Under the pieces are notes generated by a model that was not told where the DNA came from, did not search any database, and was given only the letters and a program-made list of their open reading frames with translations. Below are positions 23,935 through 35,938 of a DNA stretch of 64,000 nucleotides, in pieces (the stretch's first letter is position 1; each line of letters starts with the position of its first letter). Source of the DNA: Microvelia longipes (lineage: Eukaryota > Arthropoda > Insecta > Hemiptera > Veliidae). The stretch is from positions 53,515,883 through 53,579,882 of the forward strand of contig JACMZG010001911.1 of the NCBI GenBank assembly GCA_018340805.1. The letters are read 5' to 3'. The position numbers were made by a program, and so were the translations under genes.

Positions 23935-24350
23935 TGGGGCATGTCCTATAACTACTAAGTTGAGGAATAACCTTATAAATAAATAAAGTTTATATTTCCA
24001 TAGACGATAATACAAAGGGCTTGTCCGGTAATTACTGAGATGTGGAATTACCTTATAAATGCATAAAGTTTGCCTTTACTCAGATGATAATACAAAGGGC
24101 ATGTATTATCGTCCTATAATTTAATAATTAGAATTTGTTCAGGCGAAGCTTATTAAAAATATGTTCTGTAAGTACATATCACCAAAATCTACTTCGTGTA
24201 GTTTCCGCATACCTGGTTGGGAGTACGAATCTCAAAGGGTGGTTGTTGTCGTCCTATAAGTCAAACGGTCGAATTTGTTCACAGCAAGTTTAATAGGAAT
24301 ATGCTGTGAAAGTGAAAATAAATTCCACTTCGGGTGGTTCCCGCATACTT
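23935..24350. repeat. Two diverged tandem duplications
   Basis: A 75 bp unit (GGGC.TGTCC..TAA.TACT, CCTTATAAAT..ATAAAGTTT, GATAATACAAAGGGC) is repeated at about 23940 and 24014. Next, a segment near 24111 (GTCCTATAA..GAATTTGTTCA..CTTCG.GT.GTT.CCGCATAC) is repeated 139 bp later near 24250. Confidence 0.75.
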
Positions 24351-24394
24351 CGATAAATAGCAAAAACACTTATATCCTACAACGTAAGAAATAT

Positions 24395-24525
24395 ATGATA
24401 AGGGAACATTTTATACGAGAAAATTTTATCTATGAACATTTTATCGTGGGTACATTTTATCCGGGGACATATATCTGGGTACATTTTAACCAGGCAGATT
24501 TTATCCGGGATCTATTTCGCGTGTC
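24395..24525. repeat. About 18 bp degenerate tandem repeat (ACATTTTATC units)
   Basis: ACATTTTAT, AAATTTTATC, ACATTTTATC, ACATTTTATC, ACATATATC, ACATTTTAAC and AGATTTTATC recur every 15-18 bases, separated by GGG-containing spacers. The periodicity creates the open frame with repeated HFI/NFI peptides at 24275-24532, which I do not regard as a gene. Confidence 0.8.
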
Positions 24526-25602
24526 CTCTTAAATCTACAAGTGTGTGTGGGTAAGTCTGTAAAAGTTTTACCCTTGTGCTTCATAACCGAGGTTGGTAAT
24601 ATTACAAATTCTATTGTTTGTGAAAAATATATGGTGTCTTTCCACCGCCGTTATGGAGTCGTAAAGTTTTAAAATTTGGAATAGTTTTAAATATATTGTA
24701 GGGCCTTGACCTGCTGAATCGATTGAAATCAGCTTTAGATCAATCTAACCATTCTTAGTGGTGCTAATGACATATATATTTCCCAAATATGCATCTACGT
24801 GTATGACCTTTACATCTGTTCGGTTGAGTGGGTGGAAAATAGTTAGGATGATTGCTTCTCTACCTCTTGTTTCACCGAGGTTATCCTACTAACCCAGTCA
24901 GTCTATTACGTAATAGTTATTTACAATAAAAACAAATTTTGACGAAGCTTCTATTTACCCAAAATCATTTAACTAATGCATCACATATAACCCAAACAAA
25001 AATAATTAAAGATATAAGTATAACTAATTATCCTAAGTCTGCATTATTAATCAAATAAGTAGAGCTTATAAAAAAGTAGAGTATATACTATAATAATCTA
25101 ATGGTTCTTGATCATCTGCCTTCTTAGTAAGTAATAAAGACACTAAATGCCGCTTTATTAAATGATTCATAGCAAAAATGCTTTGATAAACTGTCAAGAA
25201 AAGAAATCGGTTAGAGAATGGTTGAGGAACACAGTTAAGTTTAAGGAAGCAACTTGACTTCATAAAAACATCGGCGTGTTTTATTTACAGGAAAACCAAA
25301 CTTTCTAACGTCGTTTATTTTTTACACCTCTTCCATTCACAATTTTTATTCAAAAGAGTTGAAGTTTTATTTTAATCTAACTTTTGTAATTTAACTTAAT
25401 TTTTAACAAAAGTAGATCTCTACGCGTCTTTCCTCAGAACACGTTTTGCCAAGAGAATAAAATATCTTTTTGGATGTGTTCTTAAAATTAAAACTTCATT
25501 GTACCTTAACTATAACGTATTTTTACTTTGAAATTTTAAATAAAAGGCAGGCTTGATTGTACAAAATAGGGTACAGGGTTCCTCGAAATTTTTACTTATA
25601 AT

Positions 25603-25860
25603 TTTGGACTCGTTAAGGTCATCCTCATGATAAAATGTTAACACAATCTTAAGGTTGTGAAAGCTTTGGTCTTATTAAGGTCATCCTCATGATAAAATGT
25701 CAACACAACCTTAAGATTGTGAATGCTTTGGACTTGTTAAGGTCATCCTCATGATAAAATATTAACAGAATCTTAAGGTTGTGAAAGCTTTGAACTCGTT
25801 AAGGTCATTCTCATGATAAAATATTAACACCACCTTGAGGTTGTAAAAGCTTTGGACTTG
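25603..25860. repeat. About 64 bp tandem repeat, four copies
   Basis: Each unit has GTTAAGGTCATCCTCATGAT, AAAATGTTAACACAATCTTA and AGGTTGTGAAAGCTTTGGAC. It is preceded at 25566 by a family A start (AGGGTACAGGGTTCCTCG). Confidence 0.93.
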
Positions 25861-26094
25861 CTTCACTAAATTTCTAAAAATATGTATTACACTTTTAAAC
25901 GACATGTTGTTTTACATTTAAAAAACATGCTAATCGTTAACTTTCAAGTAATTGCCGATTAAAATTTCAAAAGTCAAATCTACCCTATTTCAGTTTTGCT
26001 ACCCTTTTTTCTATAAACAGGGGAAGCAAAAACCCCATTTTTGTTTTATCAAAGGTCACAGTTTCAGCTTCAGAAACAACAAATCCCAGTGATT

Positions 26095-26180
26095 GAAGAA
26101 AAATGGTGTTTGTATGTATGAGTCAATGAATGTGCGCATTTCTTGTAAACACGCTACAGCTTAAAGGACTTATATAATAT
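26095..26180 (+). repeat. Dispersed repeat, family D
   Basis: GTATGTATGAGTCAATGAAT and GTGCGCATTTCTTGTAAACA..CTACAGCTTAAAGGACTTAT, parallel to 26866, 27155 and 29990. Confidence 0.6.
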
Positions 26181-26445
26181 TCATTAGGCTAAGACAATAA
26201 AGTTAAGGAGTTAGATAAATCATAACAGTCATAGAAGAGGAAAAAAGATCAGATATTTTATTAAAATAGCCCCACTTATAACTTTTAAGCGAACTTTCGA
26301 AGAAAAATGGTCTTATAGGGTTAGTGTCATAATCCGTAGCGTAATCCACTTATAAAGTTTAAAAAGATGTATTATCACTTGCTACTTTACAATACTTTTA
26401 TGTCTCACAAGAAAAAATATGTCATTACTTATACTAATATAATTT

Positions 26446-26845
26446 GATACTACCGAGTTTTGCAAAATAGTTGAAACAATATAATTGTGCGAGAGACACC
26501 TAGGAAATGTAAGTAGCAAAATGCAATGCTACATCTGGGAACTGTTCCATCATTCGACATTCGTCATCATTGATGGCTCGACATAATGTCATGTCCCACT
26601 CTGGTTCGTTACGTCTAACTCATCAGGGTGCCGACAAACTCACTCTGACATTCAATTAATTATGAAGAATATAATATTAAGTATTTACCAGAGACGAGTG
26701 GGACATGACATTATGTCCAGCCATTAATGATGACGAATGTCGAATGATGGAACAGTTTCTAGATGTAGCATAGCATTTTGCTAGTTACATTTCCTAGGTG
26801 TATCTCCCACAATTATATTGTGTCAGTTATTACTAAGCTTCTTTG
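26446..26845. mobile_element. Long inverted-repeat element (MITE/foldback)
   Basis: Arms 26476-26601 and 26696-26821 are 126 bp inverted copies at roughly 90 percent identity around a 94 bp centre. They contain TAGGAAATGTAA.TAGCAAAA and GACATAATGTCATGTCCCAC. The outer end GATACTACCGAGTTTTGCAA on the left matches 12.6 kb; the right end is decayed (GTGTCAGTTATTACT). No transposase. Confidence 0.88.
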
Positions 26846-26849
26846 TATG

Positions 26850-27010
26850 ATAATGAGTGTGTATATGTATGAATGTGCACATTTCTTGTTGGCCCGCAAT
26901 AGGTCAAACGGCTTATCCAATTTTAATGACACTTGGGCTTTTAATTTAAGGAGAGGGAGAACTGATTAGATTATGGGTTTAATTCAACACGGCGTGACAA
27001 AATAGGCTAA
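26850..27010 (+). repeat. Dispersed repeat, family D
   Basis: ATGTATGAATGTGCACATTT, CTTGTTGGCCCGCAATAGGT, CAAACGGCTTATCCAATTTT, AATGACACTTGGGC. Confidence 0.65.
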
Positions 27011-27119
27011 CTTAAAATAAATATTATGAAAATTTACGGAAAAATATTTGTGTGAAAAATAATAAGTGCTTCTAATGATATTTTGAAGTCTTCTAAATAG
27101 AAAGAGACCACAGCCACAT

Positions 27120-27310
27120 TCGTACAGCACACAGTTTTCGAGATATATAAAATTATGTTCACATTTCTTGTTAACACTCTTCAGTTAAAATGGCTGATCC
27201 AATTTCAATGAAACTAGGCACAAAAATTAAATCCTCTTGGAGGAAGAACCAATAAGATTTTGAGATTAATCAAACTCGTCATATCAAAATTGCCATACTT
27301 TAAACAGTCA
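27120..27310 (+). repeat. Dispersed repeat, family D
   Basis: CACATTTCTTGTTAACACTC, GGCTGATCCAATTTCAATGA, AACTAGGCAC. Confidence 0.6.
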
Positions 27311-28445
27311 AAAAATCATTATAAATATTTATTAAAAGTGTTGTTGTTGCTTTTAATATATATAAATAAATAATTATAAATCGTAATAATAAATAAATAA
27401 TTATGGCTCAAGTTAGGAATATGTAGAGAATGATCATTTTTTTGTACACGACAACGCAACTTACCCACTTACGCTGGCACGGCGTAGTAGTTCAATCTAG
27501 GCTAGATTGCAATTGATTTTTTTAGTTTAAAATTTTGTCAAAAAAAAATCCCCTAATTGACCAAACGTTTCGAAAAGTATAAGTTTGGACAAAGGTAACA
27601 AAAGAATAAAACCTCTGCAACAAGTGGCATTGAGCTCTCTCAATCGATTTCAAATTTAAATAAATAATGAAGAAGAGAAAATCGGAGTTTATTTTTATAA
27701 ACAAGATGTCTTTGTCATTATAATGCCTAACGTTTTGTTTTTTAAGTAAAACTTAAAAAAGGGGGGAGAAAAGGAGCTTTTTCAAGCTCTTTAAAGAAAT
27801 ACCACAAAAGGGCTCAAAAGTGGTGACCCTACTTAAAAATTGCTATAAGGTTCCCTTCAAGTTGTTTTTTATATTTTCCCCTAGCTACTAGAGAAAAAAA
27901 GATCTTTTTCAATTGGGTGTTTTTTTTTAGAGTTGAATGTCTATGCTACTTTAAACAAAATATTAATACTCAATGAAGGTACTTTACGTACAGACACACA
28001 GGGGAATAAAGGACAACTTTACTCCCGAGTGTAAGAATTTTTATTTTTAGACGCAAACTTTATAAATTTTTAATAACCTTCAAGATTTCTATTTTTTATA
28101 AAGACTAAGAATATATTTTCTTTTCTAATTTGCTTTTATGCTTATAAAAATATATTTTAACTTTATTGTCGTAGCTTGACGATATGACGTTATAAATGAT
28201 ATATTCTCATAAAAATAATTCTATGGAGAATAGTCAGCTTTTTTTACTTAGAAGCTAAGCTTTTTTCTCATCGATTTTTGCCCGCAATGCATTTTAAATT
28301 CAGACAAAAATAACATAACTGTGTCTTAAAAATTACCTAAAAATTTGCAGTATTACCCACTTTTAATTTAAAATTTAACCTATTTTAAATAATATCTGCC
28401 ATAAAACTAACCCACAGTTTTTCCTTCCCAACCTCATGACATTAA

Positions 28446-28512
<67 letters not shown>

Positions 28513-29934
28513 AAATCTCAATATACAAATCTTGTAAACATGCTATCTTTAATCAAATAATAGTATTTAATTCAAATGGTAACTTTCGCGTAAAGATTTG
28601 TTCCCGATGTATTTAGGCGAACTTAGTCTAATAAAACTGAATCCAATGAATGCTCTGTGAAAAGCCCTTAAAACCTGGATCCGCATCATTGTATCGGCCA
28701 TAATTATTATTAAGTACAAATAATTCTGACTATAGCTGAAATAATTTCCTTTGGAATTCTTTTTCATTGCTTAGGTTATAGGTTTACACTTCTTAGTCTC
28801 AACAATCACGTTATACTTTTTTTTGTGAGTTTTCCTAACTTCAAAGTAAATTGGATAAAAACATTTTAATGATCGGTAGAAACGAATGATTGAATGGATA
28901 TCCAAAATGTGGTGCAGAGCTAATTAAGCAAGCACGAGCATAATTTTAGACTTTGTACAAACTAAATAGGAGCAATACGTTTGAAAGAATCGTAAAAAAA
29001 TTGGCAAGTTAGTAGAAGTGTCGCAACTCAGACTATGAAGAGTCATCCGAAACCCTGGGCAAGAGAAAAAGCTGGATTGCTGACCAAGATAATCCAAAAC
29101 CAATTCGCCCAACATGCAGACCTCTACGCCAGAATTATTATTTTGAAATTATAAATAGACGTCGTATTCTGAGAATTTATATAATTATATGAGGGAATGA
29201 TCTGACAAAAAATAGATAAATTCCGAGCTCTGAGGGTAAATTCCAGAGGATAAAATCGACAGAGCTTAAAACGCCTAAATTTACGACCAGACCGAAACGT
29301 CAAAATTAGTTCATTATTTAATACACATAGTGAGGCGATGTTTTAGTTTTTTACAATGTCTCAGTCGCCCCACGTCTGAGTTTCATGGCCCATTTATTAT
29401 TTATTTCGGTGCTAAAAGGGGAACTTTATTAATATATAGGTTTTGGAGTCCTGTTCTCATGAGTGTTTTAGAGGCTTTCATCCCCCTGAGAGCCGTATAA
29501 CCTCCCTTTTAGATTCATTAGTCTACGCAGTCATCTCCTGGGGTCGATCCTTCTGACCTTATAAACTACCGTTACAGTTTCAACCAACATAAAACGTTTT
29601 AAGTTTCACATTATTAAAGCCCTTCAGCAAAAAAAGTGTTGTTCAAAAATATCAACTATTCTAAAAGATGTTTCAAAAATGTAAGAAGTACATAATTTAA
29701 TATTTTCGTTAATTTAAAGTTAATTAAACTTAATTTTTAAATTTTTTTTATACCCTTGAATATAAATTTGAATAAAATCTTTAAGCCAATGAGATGCCTT
29801 TAACTTTAACTGATGATTTATTTCTGAATATTGGACAAAACACGAATAAGAGAAATTGAAAGACATCTACTGTCGGCATTAGGTGACCTCAAAACAGGAC
29901 TTAGTACAGAATCCAGGAATCAAAATAGTTAATA
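27311..29934. other. No gene recognised
   Basis: Apart from the AT microsatellite at 28450, this stretch has only short open frames without family resemblance. Confidence 0.5.
28450..28510. repeat. (AT)n microsatellite
   Basis: Alternating AT with a single TAATAT interruption. Confidence 0.95.
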
Positions 29935-30170
29935 GTCGTTGTATGTATGTATGAATCGTAACTTTATGTACAGGTTGGTATGAGTTCTAGGTTTGATGAA
30001 TGTGTGCATGTACATGCCATTTTCTTGTATAAACGATACTCATCAAACGGCTTAACAGAATTAGGTAAAACATTGAACAATAATCATTCGAGAATGAAAA
30101 TTATATTTAAATTGGGGGAAATTTAACATGGTATCTCAAAACGGTGGTCATTAAGGGGTTTCTGATAATT
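29935..30170 (+). repeat. Dispersed repeat, family D
   Basis: GTATGTATGTATGAATCGTA, CATTTTCTTGTATAAACGAT, ACTCATCAAACGGCTTAACA, GAATTAGGTAAAACATTG. Confidence 0.6.
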
Positions 30171-31764
30171 TCAAAGAGTTAAAAAAATTGTTGTAAATTA
30201 ATTCTATTCCTACTTTAAAGTCTTCTGGGTCCAATAAGATGTTGTATACATAGGTGGCTCAAACACCAAAACGCGCTAGTCAGTTTTTCATACATGAGAT
30301 ACGTTTTGTAGTTTGTTTTATCGGTGAAAGATTTAGAACAAAAAAACTATTTTGGTGGCCAAAGGTATCTATAAAAGCATCAATAGTTCATCGAAATCTA
30401 AAATTGGCTGATGAAACATGATTTCGAGATGCTATATTTTAACAATTGATTGAATTGATGATGTATGCTTTATAGTGATGATTACATTTCTTGACTTTAC
30501 CTTGCTACTTAGTTATTAGTACTTCCTTGGTAGGTATCGAAAATAATAGCCTTAATTTTTTGAATTAACTAAATAATCAAATATGTCACAGAAGAATGAA
30601 TACCGTATAAATCTGTATGAGAAAATTTTTCGTAGCCTGATCCTTTTAAGTGTAGTTTTGGATACTCATGACGTAGTTGATTGGTTCTGATTATCTATCG
30701 ATTAATCATATACGGGTGGAAAGGGGGTCAAAATGATCCTTTATAAGCTCCAATGTAATTTTAAAGCTGCATAATAAGAGTGATTAGAAGTAAATATGTT
30801 TGCAAAGGAGTTGTTAGCTTTAGCTATTCGATACCCTTCAATGTTTTGAAAATTTCAAATCTTTAATATACACGAGAGAGTTACCTTGTTTAAGTGTTTA
30901 GCTTTTGGGTTTTGGCTTTAATCGTACAATTTTCATTTCCCTGTGTTGTAGATTTAAAATTAAGTTTTTGTGCTCGAACGATGTAGGCGTTTAGTTTATG
31001 TATTTATTTCCTTGATATAAAATGTAATTTGAGCTTTAAAGAATACATTTTTTTTATTCATGTGGTAAATTTTTTGATAAACCTTTAATTCTTACAAACT
31101 GGACTGAGACATGCAATTTTGTAGCATCCTTTTGTCACAACCAGTAAGCCTGTGTACTACAGGTAGACTGTTACATTGGGTCATAAGGCAAAATATTCTT
31201 AAGTATTGTTAAGAATATTAATATTCTTAATATTCAAAGCAAAATTGTGGATATAGTCGTGTTCTACTTAGAGTACCTCAAACAAGCATTATAAATATAA
31301 ATATTATATAAATTTTTTTAAATTTTATTTAAAAATTAACGTGATTGATTAATGCTTCATTGAATCATTCCTAATAATTCAATAATTTCTAATCTTATAA
31401 TGATAATAACTACTAATCTTTTTTTTCTATCACAGAACTTAATATATTAAGTTGCGTTGGAATCAGATTTGTCGATTGATCGTTATACAGTTTTACAACG
31501 AAAGTGTTTATACATCTACTTATCTAAGTATGTATATTTTTTTAATACAGTTATTAAAACTCCAGAAATGGAATATTTCAAAATAATAACAACATCTACT
31601 TCGTCTTTTTACCTATAAGCTTGTTGGTTTTAGTTGTGCTAGAGGCACCACTGAACCGAAAATTAAACAAATGTCAGAGTAATAAAACAAACATTCCAAA
31701 ACTTTAAGAAAGAAGTTGTGACGCTATTTCAGATTGGAAATATATATAAGTGATAATATAACGA
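30171..31764. other. No feature recognised
   Basis: AT-rich. A small hairpin made of ATATTCTTAA-type words lies near 31190-31230. No coding evidence. Confidence 0.5.
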
Positions 31765-31920
31765 TACAATATTATTGCCGGTACCAAGATTTGAACCTCT
31801 GGAACCCTAGCTTCGATGAGCGGTCAAAGACTCCGGGCCAGGGTTGATTCAATTTAGTGCTCCCAAAAAAATGGAAACGACACCTTATTCAAATTTTTTG
31901 TTTATCAACTGTATTTAGGT
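31765..31920 (-). mobile_element. tRNA-derived SINE-like sequence
   Basis: The reverse complement of 31775-31850 reads GACCGCTCATCGAAG (A-box-like) and GGTTCAAATCTTGG (B box). On the plus strand this is followed by the family C body (GGGTTGATTCAATTTAGTGC, AAACGACACCTTATTC). It does not fold into a complete tRNA. Confidence 0.55.
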
Positions 31921-32654
31921 TTTTTATCATCTTTTACCACAGATTCTTCTAAAAACATTTGCCATTTATTTTATCGATATCCTTAAATTTTTTCTTGCTC
32001 ACCAGATGGGTTAGTAATCACAACAACCCAGTTTTCATAGGTTTCCCCTCTCTAAGGTTGGTTTTTGTACTAGGTTGAAAAGCCTATTTTTTTTCAAAGA
32101 AAATACAGCATGCTACAATGTCTGGTCTTATGAAATTGTGTTTAAAATTTTATTAAAAAATGACATGTGATTGATTGGAAAAGTTTCTTTTAATTAATGA
32201 TTCATCAGAAAAAAATCCCACTTTTTCTACATTGTATATTGGAATCATATTGTATTATAATTATATCGAGAAACTCGTCACCTATTGTTAAGAATAGCAA
32301 TGAAACGTGCCTCGTGGCACGCTAGCCACGCGCTGCAATCAGCTCTATTTTCTAATATGATAAAACATTATTTTATATGATTAGTATATTAAATAAAATA
32401 ATTTATGAGTATAATCGCCCAAATATTAATCCCAAGGATTAACCTAGGATAGATAATTGAAAATTTTACTTGCAATTTTTTAGTGTATTTCTTTTAACAG
32501 ATTGTTCAGGTCCAAAACGGGATAAAAAAGTCAAAATTACTAAGATGACGTTTCAGCCAAGCTTGCCTAAACGTCAGGCCTCAAAGAACTAACGAAATCC
32601 TCTTTATAACTGTTGAGATTCATCAAAATATTCTTTTTCTATATAGATATAGAA

Positions 32655-33130
32655 AAAGGTAAAAAAACGGATTCGCTACGATCATCCACACTACATCGGA
32701 TTCGCTTAGAATATATAAATTACTAAATTTATTATGTAAAACGTCTTTGGACTTGCTTCGCTCGACTTTAGACAGTAAATACAATCAGCGTTCACGCTTT
32801 CAGGCATTGACTTCGCTCGATGCTGCTTGATTTGTATGATCAAATAATAACAGTATATATTCAAGCGAATTTAAACGAAAATTAGTATACTGATGCATGG
32901 CATTAAAGAATGTGTAATAATATGTATTATGAACTTTTGCTAAGCCCTTATTGCTACTTAATGACGTCATAAAAATAATTTTTAGAATTGTACAACTAGA
33001 AACACACTTACTATTGTATTATTGTTATACTATTGTATAACAGAAACACACTTACACAGACAGACTGCTTGGTAAAACTACTGAGGAGGTCTTAAATCAC
33101 CAAAACAGAATCTTATAAACCTAAAAGTAG
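32655..33130 (+). repeat. Dispersed repeat, family A
   Basis: Words CGGATTCGCTACGATCATCC, GGACTTGCTTCGCTCGAC, TTAATGACGTCATAAAAAT and ACACAGACAGACTGC follow the family order. Confidence 0.6.
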
Positions 33131-33204
33131 CAACGCGAGACGTTTCTTGCCAGGCGTTGAACGCTATTATTTAAAAATATATAATAGTAAAGATTTTAAT
33201 TTTT

Positions 33205-33440
33205 TATGGTAGTAATAGTTATTTATGCACCAAGAGAGTAAAGAATGCTATTATTTCCCTGAGCAGTTTGTTGGTTCCTAAGGCGAGGGAACAAAAGCAT
33301 TTAACTCTTGACGCGAAGCCAAGGTATATATGTGTAATCTCCTTAGGCAAAGCCGAGGAAGTCATGACTATTAATTTTCAGGGCAAAGCAGGGGCAGGTA
33401 ATTGCTAGGGTAAAAATAGCATTTTACACCTAAGGTGCAT
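33205..33440. mobile_element. Relative of the 19.3 kb MITE
   Basis: TAATAGTTATTTATGCACCAAG at the left, CCTAAGGCGAGGGAACA, GCGAAGCCAAGG, GCAAAGCCGAGGAAG inside, and CTAAGGTGCATACAAGATTT at the right parallel the 19.3 kb element. Confidence 0.6.
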
Positions 33441-33554
33441 ACAAGATTTTATCTCAAGACGTTTACGTCATTTAGTTCTTGTTCAATTTTTATTTTTATT
33501 TTGTATATTTTTATATTTTCTTATTTTTTATTATTATGTTGGATTTTAATCTAT

Positions 33555-33735
33555 TTTTTTAATCGGACCCCCCTAATAAATTTTTTGTGGTGCTGCCCAC
33601 CAAAAGAAAATATTAGAAAAATGTTTATTGTCCTAAACAACTTCTTTTGACCTGAAACGAAATTTGAGCCAATAAAAAAATAGTAGAGTTCCTCTTATAA
33701 ATTTTGGGAGGCTGCCAACCAACATTTTGACCAAA
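33555..33735. repeat. Diverged direct duplication, about 125 bp apart
   Basis: CCCCTAATAAATTTTTTGTG..GCTGCCCACCAA and TTCCTCTTATAAATTTTGGGA..GCTGCCAACCAACA are related. Confidence 0.55.
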
Positions 33736-34548
33736 TAAAAAATTGTTTGTTTGGGGAAAAAGCGTTACAAAAAATAGATTGTTCTCTATTATTAATTTAA
33801 ATAATACAACTCTAAAATGGTATTATTTGACACCCCACCCCTCAAATAAAAATTAATGTAATTTTTTCTAACCAATTTAATTTTGTAACTACTTTTGGTA
33901 ACTTACAAAAAGTTAAGTTGTAAGATACTGTAATATTGCTTATTTTTGATTCTGAAAAAAATTCTAAGCAATTTGATACCAATATCACTATATTTTGGTA
34001 ATTTTCATAACGCTGATGTTTAACACATATCATAGATTTTTGTTAAAAACATTACTTTTTTTGCTTTGAACAAAAATCTGGGACAGGTATCTGTACTTGC
34101 AGGAATCAGATATTGCAATTCACGGTTTTTTAAAAAGGCAATATGACGGTATCCTATAACTTAACTTTTAATGCTTATGGGTAATAGTTAATAAAATGAC
34201 AATGATAAATTTGAAGAGGTAATTTACTGGGAATAGAGACCACTTTCTAAATTTTAGGACCATGTTTTTCTCTTTTTTTAAAGGGATTAATGTTGGATCA
34301 TCTAAAATGCTTTACCCTGTAAGTATAAGTATATACCTATGAATGGTAATCCATTTTATTGTTGTAAATTATTTTTGTGTACAGTATGTGCAATTTTAAA
34401 TATTTAAACAAATTGCATATCGCTTTTATTTAAATCAATTTATAAATAAACATATTGTTCCTTGGATAAAGATTTATTTGATTTGATCCATGTTGAGAAA
34501 ATTTAAAGCTCTCTTTTTTCACTACGCAGTAACATTAAAAATTTTTGC

Positions 34549-34572
34549 ACACCCCCCCCCCCCCTCCCCGTC
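34549..34572. repeat. C-run
   Basis: A homopolymer of about 14 C followed by TCCCCGTC. The length is likely unreliable in assembly. Confidence 0.9.
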
Positions 34573-35377
34573 TTCGTAAACAGTTTTTACAACTGAGTAT
34601 ACCCCCAAAATTTTGAGCTGTATCTTTACTGTGCTTTGTTTTTGTTTTATATTTAATTAATAAAAATAAATATTTACTCACGACAGCAAAGATTCAAGAA
34701 CCTAAGTTGGGTCAAAGAACCTAAGTCGGTATATAGACCCGATAGTATTATTTAATTACTTTAATTCAATGAATTATATATATTAAAACTTTAATGAAAA
34801 TTATTTCTCAATACTGCATTTTTTAAGTTATACTTTACTTTCAATAATTAATATGGCACAGATTGTAAATGTCTGGCAAATTTCTTTTATTGTGAGAAGC
34901 GAAAAGAAATATAAATAATCGAATCTGTGTGTCTCCCAAGAAAAAACCTTGTGACTGTATTATTACAGAGTAGCAAATAATAAAGCAATTCTATTTTTGT
35001 ATATTGCAGACGACGCTACTATTTCTGTTACTAGAATAAACCTAGATAATCTAGATTATTAGTTGAGTAGATAGATTCGTGGTTCTTTGAGGATTCCTGA
35101 TTAAAAGTTTGTTTTCGTTTAGTAGTAAGTTATATACATTTTTGATGTAAGTTTTAATAATTCAGGACCCCAGGGTCCATAACATTTATGAACCACTGGA
35201 TCATATGATTTCCAAAAGCATTGATTAAAAAAAGAAAACCAACGGTCTGGTGTTTTACTTCGGGGTTGTAAAATATAATTATGAAGTATGATGATCATAA
35301 AAAATATGATGATTATTATAGAGTTCACTTATATTCAAGGTATGAAATATATAATGAGTGCCAACAAGATATCTCGA

Positions 35378-35390
35378 TAGGCTCTATCTT
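35378..35390. repeat. LINE target-site duplication, left copy
   Basis: TAGGCTCTATCTT is identical to 41090-41102. It abuts the poly-T (the 3' tail of the minus-strand LINE). Confidence 0.93.
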
Positions 35391-35938
35391 TTTTTTTTTT
35401 AAACAAGTTCTTTATTGGCAAAAGTAATACAATATTTATTTTGTGTATACCGGACCATATAATTTATTGATTAGGGTAATTTGTGCCTCTTTATTTTATT
35501 TATTTATTGTTATTTTTTGTGTGTATAAATTTTGGTAATTTTTTGGGGTGTGAGGGGTTTGTTTGGGTCAAGGATAATTTTATATTTTTTGGTTTGGGTA
35601 TTTTATTTTTTTTTTATTTTTTATTTATTTGTTTATTTTTTTTGGGGGAATTGTCAAAAGGTATTTTTGGTGGGTTTGAATAGGATTATATTGTATAGGT
35701 AGTTTGCAGGAGTTTCAAAAAGGTTGTCTATGCAGTCTGTGGACTGACTTTTAATGATTCAACCTGGCATTCGCCTGTAAATTGAGGAAAACCACAGAAA
35801 AACCTCAATCAGGTTGATCGGACACGCGGTCCTGGGTGTAAAGGTTATGTTATTATTTTTTTACGTTTGGGGATTTAACTGTTAAGGTTTGGTCTCTAGA
35901 TTTTTTTTTTTGAGGCTAAGGGGAATAGTTAATTTTAT
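35391..35938 (-). other. LINE 3' UTR and tail
   Basis: This is non-coding DNA between the last ORF2 codons and the poly(A) tail. Its 3'-most 100 bp recur at 53889-53988. Its internal part near 35740-35938 recurs at the left edge of the window. The hydrophobic open frame inside it (35483-35683) is T-rich low complexity on the wrong strand. Confidence 0.8.

Noticed and set aside
31765..31850. Functional tRNA gene on the minus strand
   Set aside because: A- and B-box-like words are present, but I could not form a full cloverleaf with acceptor stem; better explained as a tRNA-derived SINE.
35483..35683. Hydrophobic 66-codon plus-strand frame (Phe/Leu/Ile-rich)
   Set aside because: T-rich low complexity on the antisense strand of the LINE 3' UTR.
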